64,000 bases of DNA from Shewanella pealeana ATCC 700345. Lineage in GTDB: Bacteria; Pseudomonadota; Gammaproteobacteria; Enterobacterales; Shewanellaceae. Positions 8,265 through 16,835 of this stretch are shown one piece after another. The DNA lies in the NCBI RefSeq assembly GCF_000018285.1, contig NC_009901.1, positions 3,161,001 through 3,225,000 on the forward strand, written 5' to 3'. Both the position numbers and the translations under genes were made by a program. The notes under the pieces are model-generated. The model searched no databases and was not told where the DNA came from. It saw only the letters and a list, made by a program, of their open reading frames with translations. The stretch's first letter is position 1. The number at the start of each line of letters is the position of its first letter.

Positions 8265-8777
8265 ATGAGCAATCCAGTCAACCCAGCTCTTGCTTCAATG
8301 CAAGACATTCAGACACCCGCTGAAATAGGTTTGTGGCCACTCGCTTATGGCTATTGGCTCAGTCTGATTATCCTCATAGTCATTACCACCTTACTCATCG
8401 TCTGGTTTAGAAAACGTCGACAAGTCGGCGCAGCAAAGCGAATGGTACTGACAGAGCTTGCGACATTAGATCAAAACAGTCCGCAATTTGCCGTTGAGGT
8501 GAGTAGCCTGCTTAAACGTGCAGCCATGAGCTACACCAGCCGCGAGCAGGTCGCACAGCTCAGTGGCGATGACTGGTACCAATGGCTAAACGCACAGACT
8601 AATAAACCGCAAGTTGAGCTATGTAAGCTGTTAGCCCTGCGCTATCAAAAGGCTCAGCTTAGTGAAGATGAAAAACAAGCTCTAATGCTTCATGCTCAAG
8701 GCTGGTTAAAAGCAGCGCTGCCATTAAGAAAAATGTCCTCTATCAGCCCGAAAAGTAGTGAGGTAAGTCAATGTTAA
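8265..8777 (+). CDS. DUF4381 membrane protein
   Basis: The protein has 170 residues with one transmembrane helix at about residues 28-50 (YWLSLIILIVITTLLIVWF), followed by a basic stop-transfer RKRRQ and a cytoplasmic helical domain. The N-terminal PALASMQDIQTPAEIGLWPLA is typical of the DUF4381 family found in Bat operons. It starts directly after the DUF58 stop and overlaps the next gene by seven bases. It probably tethers or links the membrane VWA proteins; this is inferred from position. Confidence 0.88.
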   Translation: MSNPVNPALASMQDIQTPAEIGLWPLAYGYWLSLIILIVITTLLIVWFRKRRQVGAAKRMVLTELATLDQNSPQFAVEVSSLLKRAAMSYTSREQVAQLSGDDWYQWLNAQTNKPQVELCKLLALRYQKAQLSEDEKQALMLHAQGWLKAALPLRKMSSISPKSSEVSQC

Positions 8778-9781
8778 CCCTCGCCTGGCCATTTTTATTG
8801 CTGCTACTGCCTCTACCGCTGATATTTAGAAATAAACAGCAGAAACAACCTCAGGGCGGCCATCTACTGTTACCCGGAGCCAGCTTACCCGGCCAAGTGG
8901 CTATCACCGAAAAAAGCCGACAAACTAGAAAACGTTACTGGTTAGTATGGTGCTTGCTGGTATTAGCCTGTGCCCGTCCACTTTGGGTTGGAGAGGCTAT
9001 CGAACTGCCGAGTAAAGGTCGTGACCTTATGTTATCGGTCGATCTCTCCGGCAGTATGCAAATTGAAGACATGGTGATAGACGGTAAGGTGGTTGATCGC
9101 TTTACTCTGATCCAACATGTCATTAGTGACTTTATTGAACGCAGAAAAGGCGATCGTATCGGTCTTATCCTTTTTGCCGACCATGCCTATCTGCAGTCAC
9201 CATTGACCCAAGATAGACGCTCTGTAGCACAATATCTAAAAGAAGCCCAAATCGGCCTAGTCGGTAAACAAACTGCCATTGGTGAAGCGATTGCCCTGGG
9301 TGTTAAACGTTTCGATAAAGTCGAACAGAGTAATCGAGTGTTAATTTTACTCACAGATGGTTCTAACAACGCTGGCGCGATAACGCCAGAGCAAGCTAGC
9401 CAGATTGCCGCCCAAAGAGGGATCACCATCTATACCATAGGCGTTGGCGCCGATGTCATGGAACGCAGAACCCTATTTGGCAAAGAAAGGGTCAACCCAT
9501 CTATGGATCTAGACGAGTCTCAATTGCAAGAGATTGCCAAAGTCACTGGCGGCCAGTATTTCAGAGCCCGCAATACCGAGGAGTTAGAGCAGATCTATCA
9601 GGTAATCGATACCTTGGAGCCAGTGAGTCGCGATCAACTCAGTTATCGACCGCAGTCAGAGCTGTTTTACTGGCCACTGGCCTTAGCTTTACTGGCATCA
9701 ATCATTAATGCTTTAACTAATATTACAGCCTTTAGAGCAAGCTTTAGCGCTAAGTCTCACTTTGTAAAAGGAGGACGTTAA
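8771..9781 (+). CDS. batA: VWA-domain membrane protein, BatA-like
   Basis: The 336-residue protein has a transmembrane segment at the N-terminus, a second at about 57-72 (WLVWCLLVLACARPLWV), a VWA domain, and a C-terminal transmembrane helix (FYWPLALALLASIINAL). The MIDAS metal site is intact: LSVDLSGSM supplies DxSxS and LLTDGSNNAG the distal aspartate. VWA domains of this type bind partner proteins through a metal ion. It sits between the DUF4381 gene and the second VWA gene, the usual Bat order (Bacteroides aerotolerance). The function in this organism, perhaps envelope stress, is inferred only. Confidence 0.9.
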   Translation: MLTLAWPFLLLLLPLPLIFRNKQQKQPQGGHLLLPGASLPGQVAITEKSRQTRKRYWLVWCLLVLACARPLWVGEAIELPSKGRDLMLSVDLSGSMQIEDMVIDGKVVDRFTLIQHVISDFIERRKGDRIGLILFADHAYLQSPLTQDRRSVAQYLKEAQIGLVGKQTAIGEAIALGVKRFDKVEQSNRVLILLTDGSNNAGAITPEQASQIAAQRGITIYTIGVGADVMERRTLFGKERVNPSMDLDESQLQEIAKVTGGQYFRARNTEELEQIYQVIDTLEPVSRDQLSYRPQSELFYWPLALALLASIINALTNITAFRASFSAKSHFVKGGR

Positions 9782-9783
9782 CC

Positions 9784-11745
9784 ATGCATTTCCTACGTCC
9801 CGAATGGTTTGTAGCCCTTATTCCATTGGCTATATTGCTATTAGTTTTATTTAAGAGCAAAGCCGCTAGCTCAAGTTGGAACCGCTATATCGCCCCGCAC
9901 TTAGCTAAGGTGCTTGTTGGCGGCTCGATGAAAAAGAAGCACAACAACATTGCTTACCTAGCACTGGCTTGGTTTATTGCCGTATTCGCCCTATCTGGCC
10001 CAGCGCTTGAGAAAAGAGCCCTGCCAGTTTATGAGTCAGCGCAAGGGCGCGTCATCGTCATGGACATGTCTTTGTCTATGTATGCCAATGACTTAGTGCC
10101 AAACCGTTTAACTCAGGCAAAATTTAGGGCCACAGATCTTATCGATGCTCTATCGGAAGGTGAAACTGGGCTGATAGCCTATGCGGGTGATGCGTTTACT
10201 ATTAGCCCACTCACTCGAGATAAAGCGACGCTATTAAACCTGCTGCCAACCCTAACGCCAAGTATCATGCCAGTAAGAGGCTCCAACCTTGAGACCGCAA
10301 TCATTCAGGCAAAGTCGTTACTAAGCCAAGGTGGGCATGTACGCGGGGACATTATTTTGTTCACCGACGGCGTAAGCTCAACCCAATTTAAGCTTGCTAA
10401 ATCAGCACTAAGCGGCAGTCAGTACCGACTGGCAATTATCGCCTTCGGTAGCCAACAAGGTTCGCCGATTAAGTTACCCGATGGTCAGTTACTACGTGAT
10501 AACTCCAATCAGATTGTCGTCGCAAAAACCGATTACAACTTACTAAAGGAGCTCGCTTCTGAGGCAAATGGTATTCTAGTACTAAGCCGCGCGGACGGTG
10601 GCGATATCACTCAAATTAAGCAGTGGCTAGCCAATACTCAAGATACAAAAGCCAGCGATCTCGAAGGGGAAACGTGGCAAGATCTAGGCCCCTACTTTGC
10701 TCTACTCTTGCTGCTACCGGCACTGTTGAGTTTTAGAAACGGCATGATGGCAAGTGTTGCGCTTTTAGTCTTGTTTCAGCCTAGCGGCCAAGTCTACGCC
10801 AGCACTTGGGATGATCTTTGGCAGACCCAAGATCAACAAGCGATGCAGGCTTATCAGGCGCAAGACTATCAAGGCGCTGCAAGTCGATTCGAGAGTCCAC
10901 AATGGCAAGCGAGTGCGCTTTATAAAGCAGGTAATTTTGAAGAGGCCCTCAAGGCTTTTGAGAAAGATGACTCCGCCAACGGCCTTTATAATCAAGGTAA
11001 TAGTTTGATGCAATTAGGCAAGTATCCCGAGGCGCAAGAGCGTTATCAATCTGCGCTTGCCAAGGATCCTCAGCTTGATTCCGCTAAGAGTAACCTTGAT
11101 CTAGCCAAACAACTACAACAGCAAGATCAGCAGCAACAGAATTCTGAACAAAGCTCTAATGACAGTTCTGATAACAGTTCTGATAACAGTTCAGAAAAAA
11201 ATTCTGATAACGGTTCAGATAACAGTTCAGAGAATGAGTCGGAACAAAATCAAAGTGGAGAGTCTAAAGGCTCTGACTCACAAGCTAAAAGTAATCAGCA
11301 AGACGCTCAATCGGAGCAGCAAGACAATGCCAAATCTGATAAGAGCCAATCTCAAGAGCAAGAGGCTAGTGAGCAACAGCAGGCAAATAATGAAGCTGAA
11401 ATGCAAGCAAACCCTGATGACGAAAAGGCTGATGAAAACAAGGCTGAACAAAATCAAACTAATAGTCAGTCTGCACAACAAGCTCAAAAGCAGGAAGAGC
11501 TAGCTAAACAGCAAGCGCAATCTGCAGCAAAGGCTGAGGCCGATGAGCCAAATAAAGCAGCCGAGCAAACAGAGCAAGTCGCCGCGAGTGCCATGCCAAC
11601 AGATGAGCCGCTCCCTCCTGAAATGGAGCGAGCACTGCGGGCCGTTGCAGATGATCCACAGGTCTTACTGCGAAATAAAATGCAACTTGAATATCAGAAA
11701 CGTCGCCAACAAGGCATCAATTCTAAGGAAAACGAACAGTGGTAA
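9784..11745 (+). CDS. batB: VWA plus TPR protein, BatB-BatC fusion
   Basis: This 653-residue protein joins two Bat functions. Residues about 1-320 are BatB-like: N-terminal membrane helices and a VWA domain with MIDAS residues VIVMDMSLSM and ILFTDGVSS, then a helix pair (YFALLLLLPALLSF). Residues about 345-440 are TPR-like (ALYKAGNFEEALKAFEKD, LYNQGNSLMQLGKYPEAQER), the BatC part. Residues about 445-600 are very low complexity, rich in Q, S, N, D, E and K, with serine/asparagine microrepeats. A short conserved-looking tail (PPEMERALRAVADDPQVLLR) closes it. The stop overlaps the batD start by seven bases. The disordered linker is the most variable part and may differ between strains. Confidence 0.9.
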   Translation: MHFLRPEWFVALIPLAILLLVLFKSKAASSSWNRYIAPHLAKVLVGGSMKKKHNNIAYLALAWFIAVFALSGPALEKRALPVYESAQGRVIVMDMSLSMYANDLVPNRLTQAKFRATDLIDALSEGETGLIAYAGDAFTISPLTRDKATLLNLLPTLTPSIMPVRGSNLETAIIQAKSLLSQGGHVRGDIILFTDGVSSTQFKLAKSALSGSQYRLAIIAFGSQQGSPIKLPDGQLLRDNSNQIVVAKTDYNLLKELASEANGILVLSRADGGDITQIKQWLANTQDTKASDLEGETWQDLGPYFALLLLLPALLSFRNGMMASVALLVLFQPSGQVYASTWDDLWQTQDQQAMQAYQAQDYQGAASRFESPQWQASALYKAGNFEEALKAFEKDDSANGLYNQGNSLMQLGKYPEAQERYQSALAKDPQLDSAKSNLDLAKQLQQQDQQQQNSEQSSNDSSDNSSDNSSEKNSDNGSDNSSENESEQNQSGESKGSDSQAKSNQQDAQSEQQDNAKSDKSQSQEQEASEQQQANNEAEMQANPDDEKADENKAEQNQTNSQSAQQAQKQEELAKQQAQSAAKAEADEPNKAAEQTEQVAASAMPTDEPLPPEMERALRAVADDPQVLLRNKMQLEYQKRRQQGINSKENEQW

Positions 11746-13373
11746 TACGGCATATTTTTTTACTCGCGATTATCGCCCTCACAGCCGCCTTTCCAGCTAG
11801 CGCGATCACATCGCTTCAGGCCTCTGTCGACCGTAACCCAGTTATGGAAGGTGAGTCTTTAATCCTAACAGTTACCGCAGATGACGATCTAAACAGCGGA
11901 AAACTCGATACATCTAAGCTGTTGAAAGACTTTATCGTTGGCCGAACCAGTATCAGTCGAAGCAAGCAGATAATGAATTTCGATGCTAGCAACGAGACCC
12001 GCTGGCAAGTGCTACTATCGCCTAAAAATATAGGCACAGTCACTATTCCAGCTTTTACTATCGATGGCATAAGCTCTAATCCAATCTCTTTATCTGTTGT
12101 AAAAACCGGTTCACAGCCGCAACAGATGAAAGACATCTTTATGCGCGCCAACCTGTCGAGTAAGCAGGCTTATGTGGGCCAGATGCTCACTTACAAGGTT
12201 AAGCTCTATTTAGCGCTAGAGTTACAGCGCGGTGTATTAAATGCACCAAACTTAGAAGGTGCGCAGATAAAGCAGCTGGGTGAAGACAAAGACAGCACAG
12301 ATGTCGTTAATGGTCGCCGATACCGAGTTATTGAACGAAACTATGCGATTGTCGCCGACCAGCCAGGAGAGCTCACCATTGACGGTGCCAGCTTTGCCGG
12401 TGATGTCATGGTGCAGTCAAGACGCAACGGCGCTATGTTCTCTTTCAATGAAAGTAGACCGACACAGACTCAAGCACCAAAAATGACGGTACTCATCAAG
12501 CCTATTCCTGCTGACTATCATGGGCAGTGGCTAGTATCTGACTTGGTTGTATTAAAAGAAGATTGGCCTGAAACACAGACCGAATTTAAAGTTGGCGACC
12601 CTATCACTCGCACCATCAACTTACTGGCATCCAACGCCGATGAAACCAGTCTGCCTGACATTGTCATTAAGTCACCGAGCGCACTAAAAGCCTACCCAGA
12701 AAAGCCACAACGTAACACATTTCTGCGCGATAACCAGATGGTGTCGCAACTGACTCAAACAACGGCAATTGTCGCCACCCAAGCTGGCACGTATACCTTG
12801 CCTGAAATCAAGGTCCCTTGGTGGAATCCACATCTGAATAAACAGCAATTTGCGACTTTACCTGCGCGCACTATCACGGTGACAGGTGGCGCTGCAATTG
12901 AGCCTATACAGCCGCAAATAACCACGCCATCAAGCAATACCCACGCTGGCTTTTGGCCTTGGATATCTTTAGTGCTCGGCTGTTTATGGGTCATCACTTT
13001 GCTACTTTGGCTAAAAGAGCGCAGAAACAAGCAAGTAGCGCCCAATATTGAGTCGAGTGCCAAGGCTCCCCTCGCTGTTTCAGGCCTCACGAATCTACAA
13101 ACAGCTTGCCATACAAAAGATCCCACAGGGGTACTTAATGCGCTTACTCGCTATTATGGCGAGCTATATCAGAGGCCTATGACCCTTAGTCAAATTGCGG
13201 CAACAGATATCAACTTAAGCGATTGCATTAACCAATTACAGCAAGCAGCCTACGGTGCAAACCAGCAATCTAGCACGGTAGATTTTGGTCAGATCTTATC
13301 TATTGCGAAAATGGCCAAGGCTGAAACAAGCCCAGCTAAGGCTTCAGCACTGGCTAAGCTGAACCCTAGCTAG
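11739..13373 (+). CDS. batD: BatD-like exported protein
   Basis: The 544-residue protein begins at a GTG (11739) with AAGGA ten bases upstream, overlapping the previous gene. A signal peptide (residues about 1-22, ending FPASA) leads into a long beta-rich periplasmic region that begins SLQASVDRNPVMEGESLILT, typical of BatD. A transmembrane helix (FWPWISLVLGCLWVITLLLWL, about residues 405-425) is followed by a cytoplasmic helical tail. It closes the six-gene operon, and a strong terminator follows. Confidence 0.92.
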   Translation: MVIRHIFLLAIIALTAAFPASAITSLQASVDRNPVMEGESLILTVTADDDLNSGKLDTSKLLKDFIVGRTSISRSKQIMNFDASNETRWQVLLSPKNIGTVTIPAFTIDGISSNPISLSVVKTGSQPQQMKDIFMRANLSSKQAYVGQMLTYKVKLYLALELQRGVLNAPNLEGAQIKQLGEDKDSTDVVNGRRYRVIERNYAIVADQPGELTIDGASFAGDVMVQSRRNGAMFSFNESRPTQTQAPKMTVLIKPIPADYHGQWLVSDLVVLKEDWPETQTEFKVGDPITRTINLLASNADETSLPDIVIKSPSALKAYPEKPQRNTFLRDNQMVSQLTQTTAIVATQAGTYTLPEIKVPWWNPHLNKQQFATLPARTITVTGGAAIEPIQPQITTPSSNTHAGFWPWISLVLGCLWVITLLLWLKERRNKQVAPNIESSAKAPLAVSGLTNLQTACHTKDPTGVLNALTRYYGELYQRPMTLSQIAATDINLSDCINQLQQAAYGANQQSSTVDFGQILSIAKMAKAETSPAKASALAKLNPS

Positions 13374-13397
13374 CAAAGTTGCATAGCTAGACGCGAT

Positions 13398-13440
13398 AAG
13401 CCGTTATCGACAATTTATGTCGATAACGGCTTTAATTTTT
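13398..13440 (+). terminator. Terminator of the MoxR/Bat operon
   Basis: A perfect 15-bp stem, AAGCCGTTATCGACA / TGTCGATAACGGCTT, with a 5-base loop (13413-13417), is followed by TTAATTTTT. It is a strong hairpin 24 bases after the batD stop. Confidence 0.9.
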
Positions 13441-13527
13441 AAGCACTGCATTTAATCAATAAGCGTCTGCTCACGCTTTAACGCCTCAACAACAAACATT
13501 TAAGCTACACACCAAGCTCAACCCAAC

Positions 13528-13554
13528 AAGCCCAGAAAGCCCAGAAAGCCCAAC
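13528..13554 (+). repeat. Short 9-bp tandem repeat
   Basis: AAGCCCAGA occurs twice in tandem (13528-13536, 13537-13545), followed by AAGCCCAAC. It lies in the leader of the sigma factor gene. No function is evident. Confidence 0.7.
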
Positions 13555-13627
13555 AAATTCAGTGATTGGAATTAACAGTTCAACGAGAGTAAGCTGTGTT
13601 TTATTGATCCCGTTAGAAAAATTAAAA

Positions 13628-14191
13628 ATGTTTGATAGTTGGCGCAATAAAAAGTCGAAGTCCACGGTCTCTTCAGACATGGTTAGCAAACAACGACGAT
13701 ACGATAGCCTTGTCAGGGCACTTCACGCTGATATTTACCGTTTCGCCTATTGGCTTTGCGGAGATAAACACGTCGCTGAAGACATCACTCAAGAAACGTT
13801 TTTACGTGCTTGGCGCTCGCTCGACTCATTGAAAGACGAGAAAGCTGCAAAAGCTTGGTTAATCACAATTTTACGCCGCGAAAATGCAAGACGCTTTGAG
13901 CGTAAACAGTTTAATTACTCAGATGTTGAGCAAGAGTTCATTGAAGATACACTTTCTGGCACAACCGAAGAGCTTGCTGAGCAATACTTAATACGCAGAC
14001 AGATTTACAACTTAGAACTGGAGTACCGAGAACCCCTGTTATTGCAAGTCATTGGCGGATTTAGTGGTGATGAAATAGCAAAAATTCTCGATTTAAATCG
14101 CAATACCGTTATGACACGTTTATTTAGAGCAAGAAACCAACTTAAAGATCAACTCGAGCAACCACAGTTCAGGGGGCAGTCCAATGGATGA
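13628..14191 (+). CDS. ECF-type RNA polymerase sigma factor
   Basis: This sigma-70 family protein of the ECF (group 4) type has region 2 at LVRALHADIYRFAYWLCGDK and AEDITQETFLRAWRSL, and region 4 with LLLQVIGGFSGDEIAKILDL and NRNTVMTRLFRARNQL. Regions 1.1 and 3 are absent. The start is uncertain: ATG 13628 gives 187 residues, ATG 13679 (MVSKQRRYDSLV) gives 171, and a GTG lies at 13562; none has a clear ribosome-binding site. The typical family start favours one of the two ATGs. Its stop overlaps the next gene by eight bases, and that gene encodes the expected DUF3379 membrane partner, so the pair is a coupled sigma/anti-sigma-like module. Its stimulus cannot be read from sequence. Confidence 0.9.
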   Translation: MFDSWRNKKSKSTVSSDMVSKQRRYDSLVRALHADIYRFAYWLCGDKHVAEDITQETFLRAWRSLDSLKDEKAAKAWLITILRRENARRFERKQFNYSDVEQEFIEDTLSGTTEELAEQYLIRRQIYNLELEYREPLLLQVIGGFSGDEIAKILDLNRNTVMTRLFRARNQLKDQLEQPQFRGQSNG

Positions 14192-14888
14192 GCTTAAGTT
14201 TCGCCGTCAGGCATACAGCGAGCCCAACAGCCAAGAAGCTGACTTCCTCGATGCCGCTATGGAGTCAGCTGAAAGAGAAGCCTTCTTAAATGATCTAAAA
14301 GGCTTAGATGCTAAAATAGATCGAGCACTCAAAGTTGATGTACCAGACGACCTCGCCGCAAAATTATTGCTGCGTCAGCAACTACAACATCACCATACAC
14401 AGCGCCGCAAAACAGGGTTTGCGTTTGCCCTCGTGGCTTCGATAGCATTTTTAGCGGGAATGACATTTACTCTACTAAGAATGGGACCTGTTGATCTGAG
14501 CCAGCATGCTCTAGCCCATGTTTACCATGAGACCGAAGCGCTCAACATTGAGCAAGATGTACCGTTTCAAACGGTAAACTTTCAACTTGCTTCCCTCGGT
14601 GGCAATAACAGTATGAAGTTCATCCAGCAGCCCGGCAGAGTCTTTTACAGTACTTACTGTGATTTTCAAGGGGTAAAAAGCTTGCACTTAGTGATGCAGG
14701 GCGAGCAAGAAAAAGTCACTCTGTTTATTGTCCCTCTAGAAGATCGCATGGTACTGGAAGAAGCCTTTGCCGATAACAAGTATCAAGGTATGGGCTTTGA
14801 AACCGATAACGCCTACATGTTATTAGTTGGTGAACAAAACCAAGACCTCGATTACGTTAAGAACGAAATTGAACAAACATTCATCTAA
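14184..14888 (+). CDS. DUF3379 membrane protein, probable anti-sigma partner
   Basis: The 234-residue protein has an N-terminal cytoplasmic helical part (MDELKFRRQAYSEPNSQEAD, resembling anti-sigma N-termini), one transmembrane helix at about residues 78-96 (GFAFALVASIAFLAGMTFTLL) after the basic run RRK, and a periplasmic C-terminal domain. It belongs to DUF3379, usually encoded after an ECF sigma factor in Shewanella and Vibrio. The overlap with the sigma gene supports joint synthesis. An anti-sigma role is inferred from topology and linkage, not shown for this protein. Confidence 0.85.
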   Translation: MDELKFRRQAYSEPNSQEADFLDAAMESAEREAFLNDLKGLDAKIDRALKVDVPDDLAAKLLLRQQLQHHHTQRRKTGFAFALVASIAFLAGMTFTLLRMGPVDLSQHALAHVYHETEALNIEQDVPFQTVNFQLASLGGNNSMKFIQQPGRVFYSTYCDFQGVKSLHLVMQGEQEKVTLFIVPLEDRMVLEEAFADNKYQGMGFETDNAYMLLVGEQNQDLDYVKNEIEQTFI

Positions 14889-15028
14889 CAACCTTTACAA
14901 CCAATGATGCTTAACACGCATCATTGGTTAGATCTTCATCACATTCCCTCGCTTTATTGGGCCTCAGCTCATAGATCTGCTAGCATAGCGCCCACACAAA
15001 TTGAAAATAAAAGAAGCGTGCATCACAC

Positions 15029-16480
15029 ATGACAATTGAATTACCTGTTTTAATTACTTTTATCGCCTATCTCTCTTTAATGATGGGCATAGGCTTATGG
15101 GCTTATAAAGCAACAGACTCTGTAGACGATTACATTCTAGGTGGCCGTGGTATGGGGCCTGCGGTTACTGCACTCAGTGTGGGTGCCTCAGATATGTCGG
15201 GCTGGTTACTTTTAGGTTTACCCGGAGCCGTATACCTAGGCGGGTTAGGCGAAGCTTGGATTGGCATAGGTCTTGTCTTTGGCGCTTGGCTTAACTGGCT
15301 ATTTGTCGCTAAACGTTTACGTGTTTATACCCAATTTACTGATAATGCACTGACACTTCCCGACTTCTTCGAGAAACGTTTTGAAGATAATAAAGGCCTG
15401 CTAAAGTTAGTTTCAGCTGTGACCATCTTAGTCTTCTTCACCTTTTATGCCTCCTCTGGCATGGTAGGTGGTGCGATTTTATTTGAAAAAGTATTCGGTC
15501 TAGATTACACCTTGGCTTTGATCATTGGCTCTACCATTATCGTGGCCTATACCTTCGTTGGTGGTTTCTTTGCCGTTAGTTGGACCGACTTTTTCCAAGG
15601 CTGCCTGATGCTTATTGCACTGTTAATTGTCCCTGTGGCTATTTTTAGTCAGCCAGAGACACAAGCAGGCTTGGAAAACATCGACCCAGCAATGCTATCT
15701 ATGTTCAATGAAAATACCACCTTTATTGGCTTCATATCGCTACTAGCATGGGGACTAGGCTATTTTGGTCAGCCGCATATTCTGTCTCGCTTTATGGCTA
15801 TAGCCTCACCTGACGATATTCCGGTTTCACGCCGCATCGCCATGGGTTGGATGCTACTAGCCCTTGTCGGTGCGCTGGCAACAGGTATTGCCGGTAGCCT
15901 CTACTTTGCAGCTGAGCCACTATCAAACCCTGAAACCGTGTTCATTCACTTAGCCCATGCAGCATTTAATCCGTGGATTGGTGGTTTACTTATCGCAGCT
16001 ATCTTGTCGGCAATTATGAGTACCATCGATTCGCAGCTTTTAGTCTGTTCGAGTGTGATCACCGAAGATTTCTATAAGAAGTGGTTACGTCCACAGGCGA
16101 CAAGTAAAGAATTGATGCTTGTCGGCCGTATTGGTGTATTGGCGATTGCCATCATTGCGGGTGTTGTTGCCCTTAATCCAGAAAGCAGCGTACTAGGTTT
16201 AGTCAGCTATGCTTGGGCTGGCTTTGGTGCAGCTTTCGGTCCTGTCGTGTTGTTATCTCTATTTTGGCGTGGTTACAGCCGCAATGGTGCAGTCGCGACC
16301 ATTATTGTTGGTGCACTGACAGTTGTGGTTTGGAAGCAACTTTCAGGTCATATTTTTGACATCTATGAAATCCTTCCAGGCTTCATTCTAGCCAGCCTAG
16401 CCGGTGTGGTTATCAGCAAGATGCAAAGCCCATCAGAGACAATTAAACAGCAGTTCGATAGCTTCGAAGCCAAGCTATAG
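15029..16480 (+). CDS. putP: Sodium/proline symporter PutP
   Basis: This 483-residue member of the solute:sodium symporter family has about 12-13 transmembrane helices. Signature stretches are DDYILGGRGMGPAVTALSVG, ASDMSGWLLLGLPGAVYLGG and ILSAIMSTIDSQLLVCSSV, the last carrying the conserved sodium-site residues of this family. It is close to the usual PutP length (about 490-500). It stands alone, with a terminator just downstream, and no putA is in view. Proline is the best substrate guess. Confidence 0.92.
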   Translation: MTIELPVLITFIAYLSLMMGIGLWAYKATDSVDDYILGGRGMGPAVTALSVGASDMSGWLLLGLPGAVYLGGLGEAWIGIGLVFGAWLNWLFVAKRLRVYTQFTDNALTLPDFFEKRFEDNKGLLKLVSAVTILVFFTFYASSGMVGGAILFEKVFGLDYTLALIIGSTIIVAYTFVGGFFAVSWTDFFQGCLMLIALLIVPVAIFSQPETQAGLENIDPAMLSMFNENTTFIGFISLLAWGLGYFGQPHILSRFMAIASPDDIPVSRRIAMGWMLLALVGALATGIAGSLYFAAEPLSNPETVFIHLAHAAFNPWIGGLLIAAILSAIMSTIDSQLLVCSSVITEDFYKKWLRPQATSKELMLVGRIGVLAIAIIAGVVALNPESSVLGLVSYAWAGFGAAFGPVVLLSLFWRGYSRNGAVATIIVGALTVVVWKQLSGHIFDIYEILPGFILASLAGVVISKMQSPSETIKQQFDSFEAKL

Positions 16481-16503
16481 CTGCAATAGAGAGCAGAACA
16501 GAT

Positions 16504-16531
16504 AAAAAGCGTACACTTGTACGCTTTTTTT
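16504..16531 (+). terminator. Terminator of putP
   Basis: The stem AAAAAGCGTAC / GTACGCTTTTT with an ACTT loop ends in a seven-T run. It lies 24 bases after the putP stop. Confidence 0.92.
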
Positions 16532-16708
16532 ATTTTTACCCATCAGCGCCTAAACCATCAACGACTTACATCCCATTAACACACAACTAAACAAGCTTGC
16601 TGCCTCAAGCCTGTGCTGGCTATAGTTTCTAAGACCTAATTTAATTGCTCACTTAATTACCAGCAAAAAAAATGAACTATAATTAACTAATAATTAACAA
16701 AAAACCGT

Positions 16709-16725
16709 TTCTGGTCGGAGTTGTT
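16709..16725. promoter_or_regulatory. FadR-type operator upstream of fadL
   Basis: TTCTGGTCGGAGTTGTT matches the FadR consensus AACTGGTCNGACNTGTT at most positions, including CTGGTCNGA and TGTT. It lies about 110 bases before the FadL-type start. In E. coli FadR represses fadL at similar sites. Together with the fadIJ site it suggests one fatty-acid regulon. Confidence 0.7.
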
Positions 16726-16835
16726 AGCTTGCACACATCTCCCTACTATGCACTGGTCTAATAAGTGGATCTTGCCGCTAATCATGAAATTAGCCCCAAA
16801 TAAGCAAGACCAAAAATATAATAGAGATGATAATA

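Noticed and set aside
11159..11503. Alternative-frame proteins in the BatB-BatC low-complexity region
   Set aside because: They come from the biased base composition of the Q/S/N-rich segment and have no start signals.
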